From the NCBI RefSeq assembly GCF_020181355.1, contig NZ_CP084004.1, positions 1,860,001 through 1,924,000 on the forward strand: 64,000 nucleotides of DNA, given 5' to 3'. This stretch comes from Collinsella aerofaciens. GTDB lineage: Bacteria; Actinomycetota; Coriobacteriia; Coriobacteriales; Coriobacteriaceae. The position numbers were made by a program, and so were the translations under genes. Below are positions 54,996 to 63,715 of this stretch, one piece after another (within the stretch, counting starts at the first letter, position 1; every line of letters starts with the position of its first letter). The notes below the pieces were generated by a model that saw only the letters and a program-made list of their open reading frames with translations, ran no database searches and was not told the origin of the DNA.

Positions 54996-55898
54996 ATGCC
55001 TGTTACTTCTCGAAGGACACTTGTTGCTTATAAACTGACTTGTCATGAAGCTCGCAAGCCCGACAAGCTTTTTGAGCTCGATTCGCTTTATAAAGGTGGA
55101 TTCACCCGAGCGTTCGTTGATTTTTGCGGATCAGATCAAAGCGCAATACAGCAAAAGGGTCTTGGAAAATACTGTCATCTTGAAAAGCCAAAAGTTCAAG
55201 ATGAAGGTGTATTGCTTGAACTTCAATCGGGATCAAATGGCGAAAATATTTCCATTCTTGACCCTGGATTAGATTCCATAGTTGGCGAATATGATAGCGA
55301 AAAGGCACCCATGGTTCGCTCAAGGGTATATCTTAGAAATCCTGTTGGGAACTATTCGATTTTATGCGTTGAACATGTGAAGGGATCCGCCGGCGACACG
55401 TTTCTGAAGACGCCATTTAAGAACTGGTTAAAAGCGGCGGCCCCAGGATGTCTTTTAGATTGGGAACCTGTTGCAGAAGAAGAATCGCTTGATGCCTTTA
55501 AAAGCATCGAAGATTTCGAAGTTCGTAAATATCTTAGGTCAAGCGACATGGCGGATTCTTTAATTACTGGCGCTAATTACATTTCTTATAAGTTGGCTCA
55601 TAAGAGAAGGCAGCCTTTTCCAATCGCCCTACTTAAGGAAGCTCTATCTGATTTCACCAAAGCAAAAACAATCTTTGGCCTTGTTGAGTCTGACATAACT
55701 GATAACAAGGTCGATGTATTTGTTCGAGCAAATAGCAAAGATGGCCGAACCGTAAAGTTCGACATTTCATCATCGTTCGATATGAAAATCAGAGAGCTCC
55801 TTAACGACCGTGGCGAAGCGGTTCTAAGTGATTCGGCCTTTGTAAAGAGATGCAATGATAAGCGCGAGATCATTGAGCATCGTCTTGGACGGGCTTGA
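54996..55898 (+). CDS. 300-residue protein of unknown function
   Basis: This is an intact AT-rich gene. The protein is mixed alpha/beta and soluble, without signal peptide. Parts include VRSRVYLRNPVGNYSILCVE in the middle and a charged C-terminal helix region (NDKREIIEHRLGRA). I do not recognise a domain. It is joined to the following membrane-protein gene: the stop TGA overlaps a possible TTG start (55895), or lies 20 bases before the ATG at 55919. A soluble protein coupled to a small four-helix membrane protein is the layout of several phage-defence pairs, Kiwa for example, but homology is not shown. Confidence 0.6.
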   Translation: MPVTSRRTLVAYKLTCHEARKPDKLFELDSLYKGGFTRAFVDFCGSDQSAIQQKGLGKYCHLEKPKVQDEGVLLELQSGSNGENISILDPGLDSIVGEYDSEKAPMVRSRVYLRNPVGNYSILCVEHVKGSAGDTFLKTPFKNWLKAAAPGCLLDWEPVAEEESLDAFKSIEDFEVRKYLRSSDMADSLITGANYISYKLAHKRRQPFPIALLKEALSDFTKAKTIFGLVESDITDNKVDVFVRANSKDGRTVKFDISSSFDMKIRELLNDRGEAVLSDSAFVKRCNDKREIIEHRLGRA

Positions 55899-55918
55899 TT
55901 AATGAATGGCGGTTTCGC

Positions 55919-56452
55919 ATGGGGAAGATTTCGCTTAGGGGTTTATTTGTCCGCTATTTAAGAACGCTTCATTCGGTTGATGACGACTCCCTTTATATCC
56001 CAGATGTTTTCGTTCATTTTGCTATTCCTTTTGGATTGTTTATTTGGGCAATCATTGATACCCATAGTGCCGCTGCTGTTCGAGCATATTTTGCAAATGC
56101 AATGACTGCTATATCGGTTATTTCGGGCTTCATGTGTGGTCTTGCAATAATGATCTTTGAGCTTAGGATTAACTTGAACCAAAGTAATGGCGAACTGGGA
56201 GAAAACGCTCATGAAATCGAGTTGATTGATGAGCTGTTCTCTGACGTGTTGTGGTCAGTCGTTGTCGGCTTTCTGTCGGTTGGTTGTATGGCTATATCCG
56301 GCGAGATTAACGATATCGCAGCTGTGAATAACCTATTTACAGCTTTCTCCCTAGCTCTATGCTGCAATTTTATTGTCGTTACCCTCATGTGCCTCAAGCG
56401 TATTGACGTGTGCTATCAATTTATTTCTCGGTTTTGGGGTCGGAAGAAGTAA
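55919..56452 (+). CDS. small four-helix membrane protein
   Basis: This is a protein of 177 residues from ATG 55919 (185 if TTG 55895 is used). Four hydrophobic segments can be seen: [57 protein letters not shown], and [21 protein letters not shown] short acidic loop lies between the second and third helices ([15 protein letters not shown]), and the tail is basic. It is coupled to the upstream 300-residue protein gene. Function unknown; a membrane effector or anchor is one reading. The gene runs directly up to the truncated ugd fragment. Confidence 0.65.
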   Translation: MGKISLRGLFVRYLRTLHSVDDDSLYIPDVFVHFAIPFGLFIWAIIDTHSAAAVRAYFANAMTAISVISGFMCGLAIMIFELRINLNQSNGELGENAHEIELIDELFSDVLWSVVVGFLSVGCMAISGEINDIAAVNNLFTAFSLALCCNFIVVTLMCLKRIDVCYQFISRFWGRKK

Positions 56453-56505
56453 GGGAGCATCTAGTCAGCTTCGACTACGTTAGTAGTCGTCTACTGTGGA
56501 CACCA

Positions 56506-56922
56506 CAGCTGCTGGGGAACTACAAGGACCTGCCCCAGCAGCAGATCGAGGCCATCTTGGACGTCAACCGCACACACAAGGACTTCGTGGCCGACGAGGT
56601 GCTGCAGATGGTGTGGGACTGCGTCTACGAGGGCAAACCAAAGCCGGTCGTGAGCGTGTACCGCCTGACGATGAAGTCCAACTCCGACAACTTCCGCGCG
56701 AGCTCCATCCAGGGCGTCATGAAGCGCGTGAAGGCCAAGGGCGTTCCCGTGGTTGTCTACGAGCCCACCCTGGACGCGCCAGAGTTCTTCGGCTCCGAGG
56801 TGACCCACGACCTGGAGGCCTTCAAGGCCGGCTGCGACGTGATCGTGGCCAACCGCTGGAGCGACGAGCTCGCGGACGTTGCGGACAAGGTGTACACGAG
56901 GGATCTGTTTAAGAGGGACTAG
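56506..56922 (+). pseudogene. ugd: UDP-glucose 6-dehydrogenase, C-terminal fragment
   Basis: From [20 protein letters not shown] on, this is the last about 138 residues of a UDP-glucose dehydrogenase: [20 protein letters not shown] (substrate-binding loop), [20 protein letters not shown] and [20 protein letters not shown]. The N-terminal NAD domain and the catalytic Cys are absent; the preceding codons to 56410 do not match. GC content is high like the capsule genes. The enzyme makes UDP-glucuronate for capsules, so this fragment is the far end of the original locus, cut by the accessory insertion. Confidence 0.85.
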
Positions 56923-56973
56923 GGGAGAGGTGTACTCCCAGGATCTGGTGATATACAAAAATCGAATCTAGAG

Positions 56974-57010
56974 GGAGGCCGTATCAGCGTTGGCTGATAC
57001 GGCCTCCTTT
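56974..57010 (+). terminator. terminator after the ugd fragment
   Basis: GGAGGCCGTATCAGC (56974-56988) pairs perfectly with GCTGATACGGCCTCC (56993-57007) around GTTG, then TTT. It is probably the original terminator of the capsule operon. Confidence 0.9.
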
Positions 57011-57131
57011 GATGTAACTCTGTTCCTAAAAACAAAACATGTGTTCGATTTGAAACTACATGAAGGAAGATCAATGCAGAATGCAAGCTACAATAGCAAA
57101 CGAGTATTAGACTCGAGTCTAGCGGAGGATT

Positions 57132-59348
57132 ATGGCGTTCCAAGATATCCTTGCTGCGATTGATATCGTCACGGGGCCTGACCCGGCCCATTCTATCCTG
57201 GCGTTTTCGATTGTCGTCGGGCTGTTTTTGCTGTGGTTGCGTAAGCAGGCTTTGGCGCGGTTTTACAAGGCCGGTATCTATGTTGCAGCACTGGCGTCCG
57301 ATGCATTGTTTGCATCGGTAAAGCTTAGCCTTTTATGGTTGGCGGGTGTGGCATCGCCCTTTCTCGCGTTGAGTCTGTTCGCTCTTCTCGTCAACTATTT
57401 TTGGTGTGCGCAGCAGCTCGATGACATAGTGGACAAGGCGGATCCCTCTCTTCCCGAATGCGACTATGTAGCTGCCTTCAGGCTGATGAACTCGGTTGAC
57501 CGTGATCGACTGTCCAGAATGCAGCTCACCTGCCTCGACAAGGATAGGTTTTTCTGCAACATCTACTTGGGAAACAACGGCGTTGCGAAAAGGATGCTTG
57601 AGAACGAAAACTTAGAGCCGGCTTTCAGGCATTTCGCCCTCCATATTATCGCGGACGCCGCTTGCGATCGTGCTGGGTCGCAAGCGGAGCTCGAAAGCGC
57701 CTTGGCCGAGAAAACCGACAAGACAGACCCTTTCATCACGGTCCAGCTTTGGCACAACCGCGCGATTAGCTATGTCGTGAACGGTCAGTTCAAAGTCGCC
57801 GACGACGAGTTCAAGAAGACGTATCGCGAAGCTAAGCGTCTGGGCGTTCGGAATAAGTCGTTCCTCTTGCTGCTGTTTGAGAACGCAGCATTGAATAAAA
57901 CGAAAATCGGCTTGCCTGATGGCGGCGTTAAAGAAGGGTGGGGGTTGATTGAGGAATGCGAAAAGGCGCTTGCTCCGATTGGCCCCAACGATTTTGGGCA
58001 GCTCTTCAATCTGCGGCTTCTTTTCATGAGGCAGATAGGGACAAGTATCGAGGACAGGAACAAGCTGTATTTGGTCGAGGTCAAAAACACCCTCAGCAAT
58101 GCCTCCCTTTCCGAGCAACAGCGCGTCGTCGCTATGGCGAGCCTGGGCAGAATCGCGTGGTCCGACGGGCTCGATCCCGCACCCGTGCTCAATTTCTTCG
58201 CTCGATGCGATCGGTTTTTGTGCGTAAGCGACCCCGATGCACGCTACTATGCCCATAAGAACCTGAGTGCGATGCTTTCGGGCTTGGCGGTGAATGACCG
58301 CTTCCCAAATACTTTGGCTGAGAGCGTAATGCGGTATTTCAAGGATGGGGACGCGGAGCATGACTTGGATGTGATGGAGGATGGCCTTCCTCCCGAGGCG
58401 ATTCTGCGGCGCTCCCAAGTGCTGCGAGAACGCGCTGCCCTAGCCTTAATGGTTGGAGAGAGCGTTGAGCGCGCCGTGTCGTACACTGATGAGGCTATAG
58501 GCCTCCTTGAGAGAAGCCTGCAGGATATGGCGGCGCTCGAGTGTCGATGGCAGCTTGCCCGGCTGACACTGTACGACAAACCCGAGGTGGCGAAATTGCA
58601 GCTCTCGATTGCCGAAGAGCGCCTCGCCGCGCTCAATAAGCAACCGTCCCTCGGATATCCCTATTTCGAGATGAGCCTGTGCTACGCCTTGCTTGGTATG
58701 CGTGCGGAGTGCAGGGTCGCATATGAAAGGGCCGCCGGCTTCGAGACTCCGATGGGCCATTACGCGCCCGGCATTCGGATTAACAGGACCGCCGCCGCCT
58801 TCTGTGCCAGGTTCTACATACTTACGGAAATGCTTGGAAATCCCGAAGAGGTTTGCCCCTTGCTTAAAACTCGAGAGGGCAGGGCGTGGCTGTCTCGCTA
58901 TCCGAAGGTCTCTTCCCTGTCGAAAACGCTTCTTTGCGGGATATTTCTTGGGTATGGGGATTTCGTGCCCGCTATGACGAGGCTATTCTTGGATGAGGCG
59001 GGGAAGCTATATGCCGAAACATGGCTCGTTGTCCAAGAGATCGGACTCGCGTTTGATCTCGATTCCAGAAAGCCCGGCGAAGAGTATGGGCTGGTTTTCG
59101 AAATCCAAAGGCACCCACTGATTGCCGATGGCGATGCCCTTGCAAGGGTGGCCGCGCGGCGCGGGCATACTGTGCTCGATGCGAGGTTGAACCAGTGCAA
59201 CAAAGACCTTCTCGGGGCCGATGACGCAACCGCCGTATTCGATGTGCTGGATGCCTTGGGCATATTGGCCGAAGGGCGCGTGCCCACATTGGAAGACATC
59301 ATGAAGAGCTACCTTGAAAGCTGTGTCGACGTTCCCGCCGGCGGTTGA
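57132..59348 (+). CDS. membrane-anchored helical-repeat (TPR-like) protein of unknown function
   Basis: The 738-residue protein starts after GCGGAGG. Three hydrophobic stretches lie in the first 95 residues: SILAFSIVVGLFLLWLRK, YVAALASDALFASVKLSLLW and GVASPFLALSLFALLVNYFW. The rest is all-helical, with paired-helix periodicity like TPR repeats (WHNRAISYVVNGQFKVADDE; ALALMVGESVERAVSYTDEA; YFEMSLCYALLGMRAECRVA). No enzyme motif is seen. The large domain should face the cytoplasm and bind a partner. The gene stands alone between the capsule terminator and an IS graveyard, so it may belong to the genome's older content or to the defence region. Confidence 0.7.
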   Translation: MAFQDILAAIDIVTGPDPAHSILAFSIVVGLFLLWLRKQALARFYKAGIYVAALASDALFASVKLSLLWLAGVASPFLALSLFALLVNYFWCAQQLDDIVDKADPSLPECDYVAAFRLMNSVDRDRLSRMQLTCLDKDRFFCNIYLGNNGVAKRMLENENLEPAFRHFALHIIADAACDRAGSQAELESALAEKTDKTDPFITVQLWHNRAISYVVNGQFKVADDEFKKTYREAKRLGVRNKSFLLLLFENAALNKTKIGLPDGGVKEGWGLIEECEKALAPIGPNDFGQLFNLRLLFMRQIGTSIEDRNKLYLVEVKNTLSNASLSEQQRVVAMASLGRIAWSDGLDPAPVLNFFARCDRFLCVSDPDARYYAHKNLSAMLSGLAVNDRFPNTLAESVMRYFKDGDAEHDLDVMEDGLPPEAILRRSQVLRERAALALMVGESVERAVSYTDEAIGLLERSLQDMAALECRWQLARLTLYDKPEVAKLQLSIAEERLAALNKQPSLGYPYFEMSLCYALLGMRAECRVAYERAAGFETPMGHYAPGIRINRTAAAFCARFYILTEMLGNPEEVCPLLKTREGRAWLSRYPKVSSLSKTLLCGIFLGYGDFVPAMTRLFLDEAGKLYAETWLVVQEIGLAFDLDSRKPGEEYGLVFEIQRHPLIADGDALARVAARRGHTVLDARLNQCNKDLLGADDATAVFDVLDALGILAEGRVPTLEDIMKSYLESCVDVPAGG

Positions 59349-59523
59349 GACGCCTCTGCCGAGGGGTAGCTTCGTCCTGCCGCGCTTCACAAAACGTTTC
59401 ACAAAGTTCTCTTCGCTGGCCTAGTTTTCAACACGTAGCGCTGTAATGGCCCTGCCTGATTTATCCATCTAGCCCCTTGGAACTGCGGAGGAAATCCTGG
59501 ACCAAAAGAGGACCGGCAGGATC

Positions 59524-59868
59524 ATACGGATTTACAGCGCAGAACAAAAGGCGAAAGCCATCGAGACGTTCGCCGGTTTCGGATGCAGCACGGCCGACAC
59601 CATAGCAGAGCTCGGCTAACCCAGCCGTGTCACACCCCACAACCGGCGGAAGGAATACCAGCTCGGCGGCGATGAGTTCCTGGAAGGGGAGCATCGCAGG
59701 CCGAGGTATTCCGATGAGGAGAAGCGGAATGCGGTCGATCACTACTCGGGGCACGGGAAAAGTCTGGCGCGCACGATAGGGGCCATGGGATACCCGAGCC
59801 GCAAGGTGCTCTCCAGCTGGGTTGATGAGCGCACCCTGGTAATCTGCGCTGTGTGCGAGAAGGAGTGA
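59524..59868 (+). pseudogene. IS3-family OrfA remnant
   Basis: The frame reads YSAEQKAKAIETFAGFGCST then ADTIAELG, a stop at about 59617, and RPRYSDEEKRNAVDHYSGHG then SLARTIGAMGYPSRKVLSSW before TGA at 59866. The two helix-turn-helix units are those of IS3-family OrfA. The internal stop and the missing OrfB make it dead. Confidence 0.65.
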
Positions 59869-60200
59869 TATGGAGGTTACGCAGACGACTCCTTCAACAC
59901 CCCGCTCGCGCAACGAGCGCAGAAACGTCAACCATCCGGCATAGGACTCCGTGTCAACGGCATCGAGCCCGAGCGATCGTCACCGCCATCTAAGCAGGCG
60001 CCGATGGCGGTGACGATCGCGCACGAGGAGGCGTGGCCCGGATCTCTGCATTTAATGCGGATCGCATCGTGCCAGACGTAGGGAAAGGCCGTATCAGAGA
60101 GGCCCCTGGTCTGCATGTCCTCAACGATCGCGTCGGACAACTCGCAGATCCTCGACACTTGGCTCGCGCTCATGCGGTCCACCTCGAGGGCAGAGGCGAG
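59869..60200 (-). pseudogene. IS256-family (Mutator) transposase fragment
   Basis: LASALEVDRMSASQVSRICE, then FPYVWHDAIRIKCRDPGHAS (first catalytic Asp region) and AIVTAIGACLDG match the IS256/Mutator core. After a frameshift it continues as GWLTFLRSLRERGVEGVVCV. It is fused on its N-terminal side to an IstA fragment at 60200, so it is a junction of two dead elements. Confidence 0.65.
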
Positions 60201-60448
60201 CCATATCCTGCGCGCGGTGTGGCGATGCTTGCGCCACTGCCTCGAGCCCTCGTCTAGCCGTGCGCAAAACACACCCCGGTAGGCGTTGAGCAACCTGTCG
60301 CCCCGCCTGCGCACCAGGATGGGTGGCGTGAGGTCGGGCTCTTCAGCTTGGTGTACACCGTGTTACGCGACACGCCCGTTTTTCAGGCATTCTCGGATAT
60401 CGAGTCGACCCGCTTCCTCATCTGCCGTATAGAATGAACCGTGGACAT
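60201..60448 (-). pseudogene. IS21-family IstA N-terminal fragment
   Basis: MSTVHSIRQMRKRVDSISEN, a stop at about 60388, then KTGVSRNTVYTKLKS resembles the IstA helix-turn-helix. RRRGDRLLNAYRGVF and RQWRKHRHTARRIW follow in another frame. The text then changes to an IS256-like protein. Confidence 0.55.
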
Positions 60449-60548
60449 GCTGATCACACCTTTCCGACCTCCCTGGTTGATATTTCTAGGCAGCAACCAA
60501 GGTAGTCGATTGTGATGGTTGGCGTGCCTGCCTTTGTGTCCTAAATGG

Positions 60549-60966
60549 TCAAGCCGAAGTGTTCAGTTTTCCGCTACCACAGACAGCAAGGCGCTGAATG
60601 CTGGCACGCATGTCGGTGGAATGTCGTGACATGAGCACACGGTCGGAGGTGGTGAACGAGTTCACAACGACATCGCCGCACTTGGCAGCCGAGGCTACCG
60701 CGCTATCCGAAGCGCTGCTCACCACTGGCACGATGCCCTTTGCATCCGCCAGGCCGTAACTGGCGATCTCGAGCCAATCCATCGTGGCGGCATTCCTGCA
60801 TGGGAAGCGCCCGGACCCCTCATCCCTGAACTTGGCCAGCCACCTGTAAAGGCAGGGTCTGCTTACGTGGTTGAGCCTACACCAGTCCCACACACATACT
60901 GGACGAGAGGCAGCGTTCGATGTGATCTGCCCACATGTTCCTGTGTTCTATGTTTGCCCGCGTCAT
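60549..60966 (-). pseudogene. IS66-type accessory protein (TnpA-like) remnant
   Basis: The start MTRANIEHRNMWADHIERCL follows AGGAGGTTGCG. The frame then shifts near 60893 and continues WDWCRLNHVSRPCLYRWLAK, then VVNSFTTSDRVLMSRHSTDM and GSGKLNTSA to the stop. The pattern resembles the small helix-turn-helix protein that precedes TnpB in IS66-type elements. TnpB and TnpC are absent. Confidence 0.5.
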
Positions 60967-61109
60967 CGCAACCTCCTGTTGAATAAGGCGTTGCGATAAT
61001 TTTGCCCAAAGCTTATCAGGGTGTTAAGACGCGGCTGTTTTGGTGTTTACACTAAAATCATAAAAGTCATATCATTTCATTAGTTTATTCATCTTTGGAT
61101 GGAGGAAGA

Positions 61110-62810
61110 ATGCCAACTAACAGCCAGATTCTGATAGACGGATTCATTTCGGACGAATTCTCTAAGCAGGCTGAGTATAGTTCTAAAGGGGACTACTTTG
61201 AACTGTTGGCCTCTTCTCGATACATGGCTCCATACGACCTTGACGACGATGAGATAGCGGAAGGGCTCATTGGAGGGTCGCGAGACGGGGGCTGCGATGC
61301 GATCTACATCTTTGCCAACAATAATTTCTTGAGTGAGGACGTCCAGATTAAAGACTACATCAATCGTGGATCAAGGGTTGAAATAGTTATTCTTCAGACC
61401 AAGGTTTCAAAATCATTCAAAGAAGACGTGTTCTTGAAGTGGAAGGACACCTGTAATGACCTTCTAACATTCGGTATAAATTTAAATGAATTCAATGATA
61501 AATATTCCGAACGTGTTATCGATACTTTTAGAAGAATAAGAGAAGCGATTCAAGCAGCAGCGATGGCCGGAAACGAAATCCGAATGAAGTTCGTGTACAT
61601 CGCGAATGCGGATTCACCATCGGACGGCGTTAAGATTCAGAAAGAGCAGCTTCCGGCCGCCATTGACGAAATCGTCGGCGTAAGCCGATTTAGCTCTTCG
61701 TGCGTTTTAGTTGGAGCAGACGAATTGATGCGCATCTGGTCGCCTCCCGCAGAGAGCGGGCTTGTTATGCGTTTTTCGGGGTCCTATGCGTCGGTTCCTC
61801 AGAGAACGGACGTCTTTGGCCTGGTGTCTTTGTCGGATTACTACCGCTTCCTCACTGACGACCAGGGGCAGCTCCGTAGCTATCTTTTCGAGGCGAACGT
61901 CAGAGATTACGAGGGAAATGTTTCAGTCAACAAAGGAATCAGGGAAACGTTGGAGCATCCTAGCGAAGACGATTTCTGGTGGCTCAACAACGGAGTAACG
62001 ATACTGGCTTCTGAAGCCTATCAAATAGCAGGAGCAGAAGTGAAAATGGAAGAGCCTCGCATCGTTAATGGACTTCAAACGTCATATGAAATATACAAAT
62101 TTATGGAGTCTCGTACGGAAGACGCCGAAGATTCCAGAAATGTGATGGTAAAAATCCTTGTGCCCGGAAGCGATGAGACCAGAAACAGAGTGATACTGGC
62201 GACGAACAACCAAACTCAGGTGAAAAAGACATCGCTTCGCGCTACTGATCAAATCCATATTCAAATCGAACTCTACATGAAAAGAAATGGGTTGTATTAC
62301 GAAAGGCGGAAGAACTATTACAAAAACCAGGGGAGGAAGAGGGAGGAGATCGTAACCCTCTCCTTTCTTGCACAATGCATGATGTCGATACTTCTCGGCA
62401 GACCGGATCAGGCAAGAGCAAGACCGTCGACGCTTTTGTCTGACGAGGCTCAGTATAAGAAAATATTTGGGCAGGATGGCAACCTTGAGGCTTACTACAG
62501 AGCCGCTAGCCTTGGAAAACAGGTTTGCTTGAGGTTTCCGCAAATTAAGAGAGACTTAGAAGGGTCCCAAATAAGCGACATACGATTTTACGTGATAATG
62601 GGCGTTGCTTCCATCTTGTCCAAAAAAGATAACCTGACGTTCGGTGACATAGAGAAACTCGACCTTGACAAGCTGTCAGATGAAATTATTCAAGAAGTTG
62701 CGGACATGGTTTTGGATGTTTATCTGGCCCTTGGCGGAACATCCAAAACCGCTAAGTCCTACGCCATGGCAACCAAAGTCAAGGAAAAGATTTCGCTACA
62801 GTTACCTTAA
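61110..62810 (+). CDS. AIPR-family (abortive infection phage resistance) protein
   Basis: The 566-residue protein has the AIPR domain, with the hallmark FWWLNNGVTILA near residue 288 and EPRIVNGLQTSYEIYKFME soon after. The N-terminal part (GSRDGGCDAIYIFAN, then VEIVILQTKVSK) resembles the D...QxK region of restriction-endonuclease-like folds often found in this family. Known members accompany restriction or phage-exclusion systems. I start at the ATG 61110 after GGAGGAAG, rather than the in-frame TTG at 61095. AT-rich codons and the position next to other defence genes suggest acquisition by transfer. A terminator follows at 62846. Confidence 0.88.
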   Translation: MPTNSQILIDGFISDEFSKQAEYSSKGDYFELLASSRYMAPYDLDDDEIAEGLIGGSRDGGCDAIYIFANNNFLSEDVQIKDYINRGSRVEIVILQTKVSKSFKEDVFLKWKDTCNDLLTFGINLNEFNDKYSERVIDTFRRIREAIQAAAMAGNEIRMKFVYIANADSPSDGVKIQKEQLPAAIDEIVGVSRFSSSCVLVGADELMRIWSPPAESGLVMRFSGSYASVPQRTDVFGLVSLSDYYRFLTDDQGQLRSYLFEANVRDYEGNVSVNKGIRETLEHPSEDDFWWLNNGVTILASEAYQIAGAEVKMEEPRIVNGLQTSYEIYKFMESRTEDAEDSRNVMVKILVPGSDETRNRVILATNNQTQVKKTSLRATDQIHIQIELYMKRNGLYYERRKNYYKNQGRKREEIVTLSFLAQCMMSILLGRPDQARARPSTLLSDEAQYKKIFGQDGNLEAYYRAASLGKQVCLRFPQIKRDLEGSQISDIRFYVIMGVASILSKKDNLTFGDIEKLDLDKLSDEIIQEVADMVLDVYLALGGTSKTAKSYAMATKVKEKISLQLP

Positions 62811-62845
62811 GGTAATCCAAGGCTGCTCTCTAGAATGCTTTCAGC

Positions 62846-62879
62846 AGAGAGGTCCTTTTTGCAAAGGGCCTCTCTTTTT
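62846..62879 (+). terminator. terminator after the AIPR gene
   Basis: AGAGAGGTCCTTT pairs with AAAGGGCCTCTCT around TTGC, followed by TTTTC. Confidence 0.85.
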
Positions 62880-62912
62880 CCATTCGGTTCCGAACAGTTT
62901 GACGCTCACTGA

Positions 62913-63050
62913 TCAGCCCGCATAGTCAGCCGCTTCGCTTTCAGCCCCAACCTTGATGCAAGCGTAGACGACGAGCGTGCACAGCCCCATGCCCATTCCA
63001 ATCAGGTGCAGCAGGAAGGCCATTCTGCTCGCCTTCCTCTTCGCCTTCAT
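62913..63050 (-). CDS. possible small membrane protein, 45 residues
   Basis: From ATG 63050 the frame gives a basic start (MKAKRKASR), one hydrophobic helix (MAFLLHLIGMGMGLCTLVVY) and a short acidic tail. No strong ribosome site precedes it. The upstream sequence to about 63130 is open in another frame (GAALTAAGATLMARR), so this may be the 3' part of a frameshifted membrane-protein gene. Confidence 0.35.
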   Translation of the reverse strand: MKAKRKASRMAFLLHLIGMGMGLCTLVVYACIKVGAESEAADYAG

Positions 63051-63204
63051 GCGGCTTCTCGGGGGCGAACCCGTCCGGGCGGCGCGCCATGAGCGTGGCG
63101 CCGGCCGCCGTCAGGGCGGCACCCATGAGGCAACCGAGGGCATGTACAGGGCACAGGGGCAGTAGACCACTGTATGAATCTCACGTACATAGCACAACGG
63201 CAGG

Positions 63205-63243
63205 CCCGTGCATTGCAGCCCGCTGCTGGCTGCAATGCACGGG
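63205..63243. terminator. perfect 16-bp stem-loop
   Basis: CCCGTGCATTGCAGCC (63205-63220) pairs with GGCTGCAATGCACGGG (63228-63243). CTTTT follows on the plus strand. It lies just beyond the Abi remnant, which is on the minus strand. Confidence 0.7.
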
Positions 63244-63268
63244 GCTTTTGCAGGCCAATGGTTTGTAG

Positions 63269-63655
63269 TTAGTTTGTTGCTCTTTGGCAGCTTTGGCTCA
63301 TAGCGGCCTTAAAAAAGCCACCATTGTTTTTGCGATTTCCAGCGTGATTCTGCTGTAGACATGTAGGATGCTTCAGTAGTACAGAGTCGAGCTCATTGAC
63401 GAGTTCCGGCATCTCGCTTGTGGGCAAAACCCTCTCGAGCGAGTGGAGCATATTGCTTAAATCGCGCCCGCGCGGCCTTGCACAGCAAAGCCGATCGTCG
63501 CGCGCAAATGTTTCGAAAATCGACAAGAATCTCAATGACTTCAAGGAGGCTTTGAGGCTCCATTCTGTCCTCCTGCTTGCCAGACAGCTCCTGAATCGTA
63601 CGGATGGAATGAGACCGCAACATCTTGTGCCTAGCAATGGCTCTAAAAACCACAT
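63269..63655 (-). pseudogene. Abi-family (AbiD/AbiF-like) C-terminal remnant, broken at the HEPN motif
   Basis: One frame reads MEPQSLLEVIEILVDFRNIC, then A and R. Another frame continues DDRLCCARPRGRDLSNMLHS, then LERVLPTSEMPELVNELDS to the stop. Together they match the end of Abi_2 proteins, where RNxCAHxxRL is the HEPN RNase-type motif. The indel near 63499-63504 falls exactly on the expected His codon. The N-terminal two thirds of the protein are missing. It is probably an inactivated abortive-infection toxin. Confidence 0.5.
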
Positions 63656-63672
63656 TTTTAAAGCACGGTTGT

Positions 63673-63678
63673 TATAAT
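63673..63678 (+). promoter_or_regulatory. -10 element before the CD-NTase gene
   Basis: TATAAT lies 38 bases before the ATG at 63716. A weak -35 region may be in TTTTTAAAG near 63655. Confidence 0.5.
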
Positions 63679-63715
63679 GTCAGACACTAGAACATCTGTT
63701 TGGAAAGGCGGTTAT

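Noticed and set aside
52032-56452. Prophage remnant
   Set aside because: No integrase, capsid, tail, portal or lysis genes are visible; only insertion sequences and unrelated small genes.
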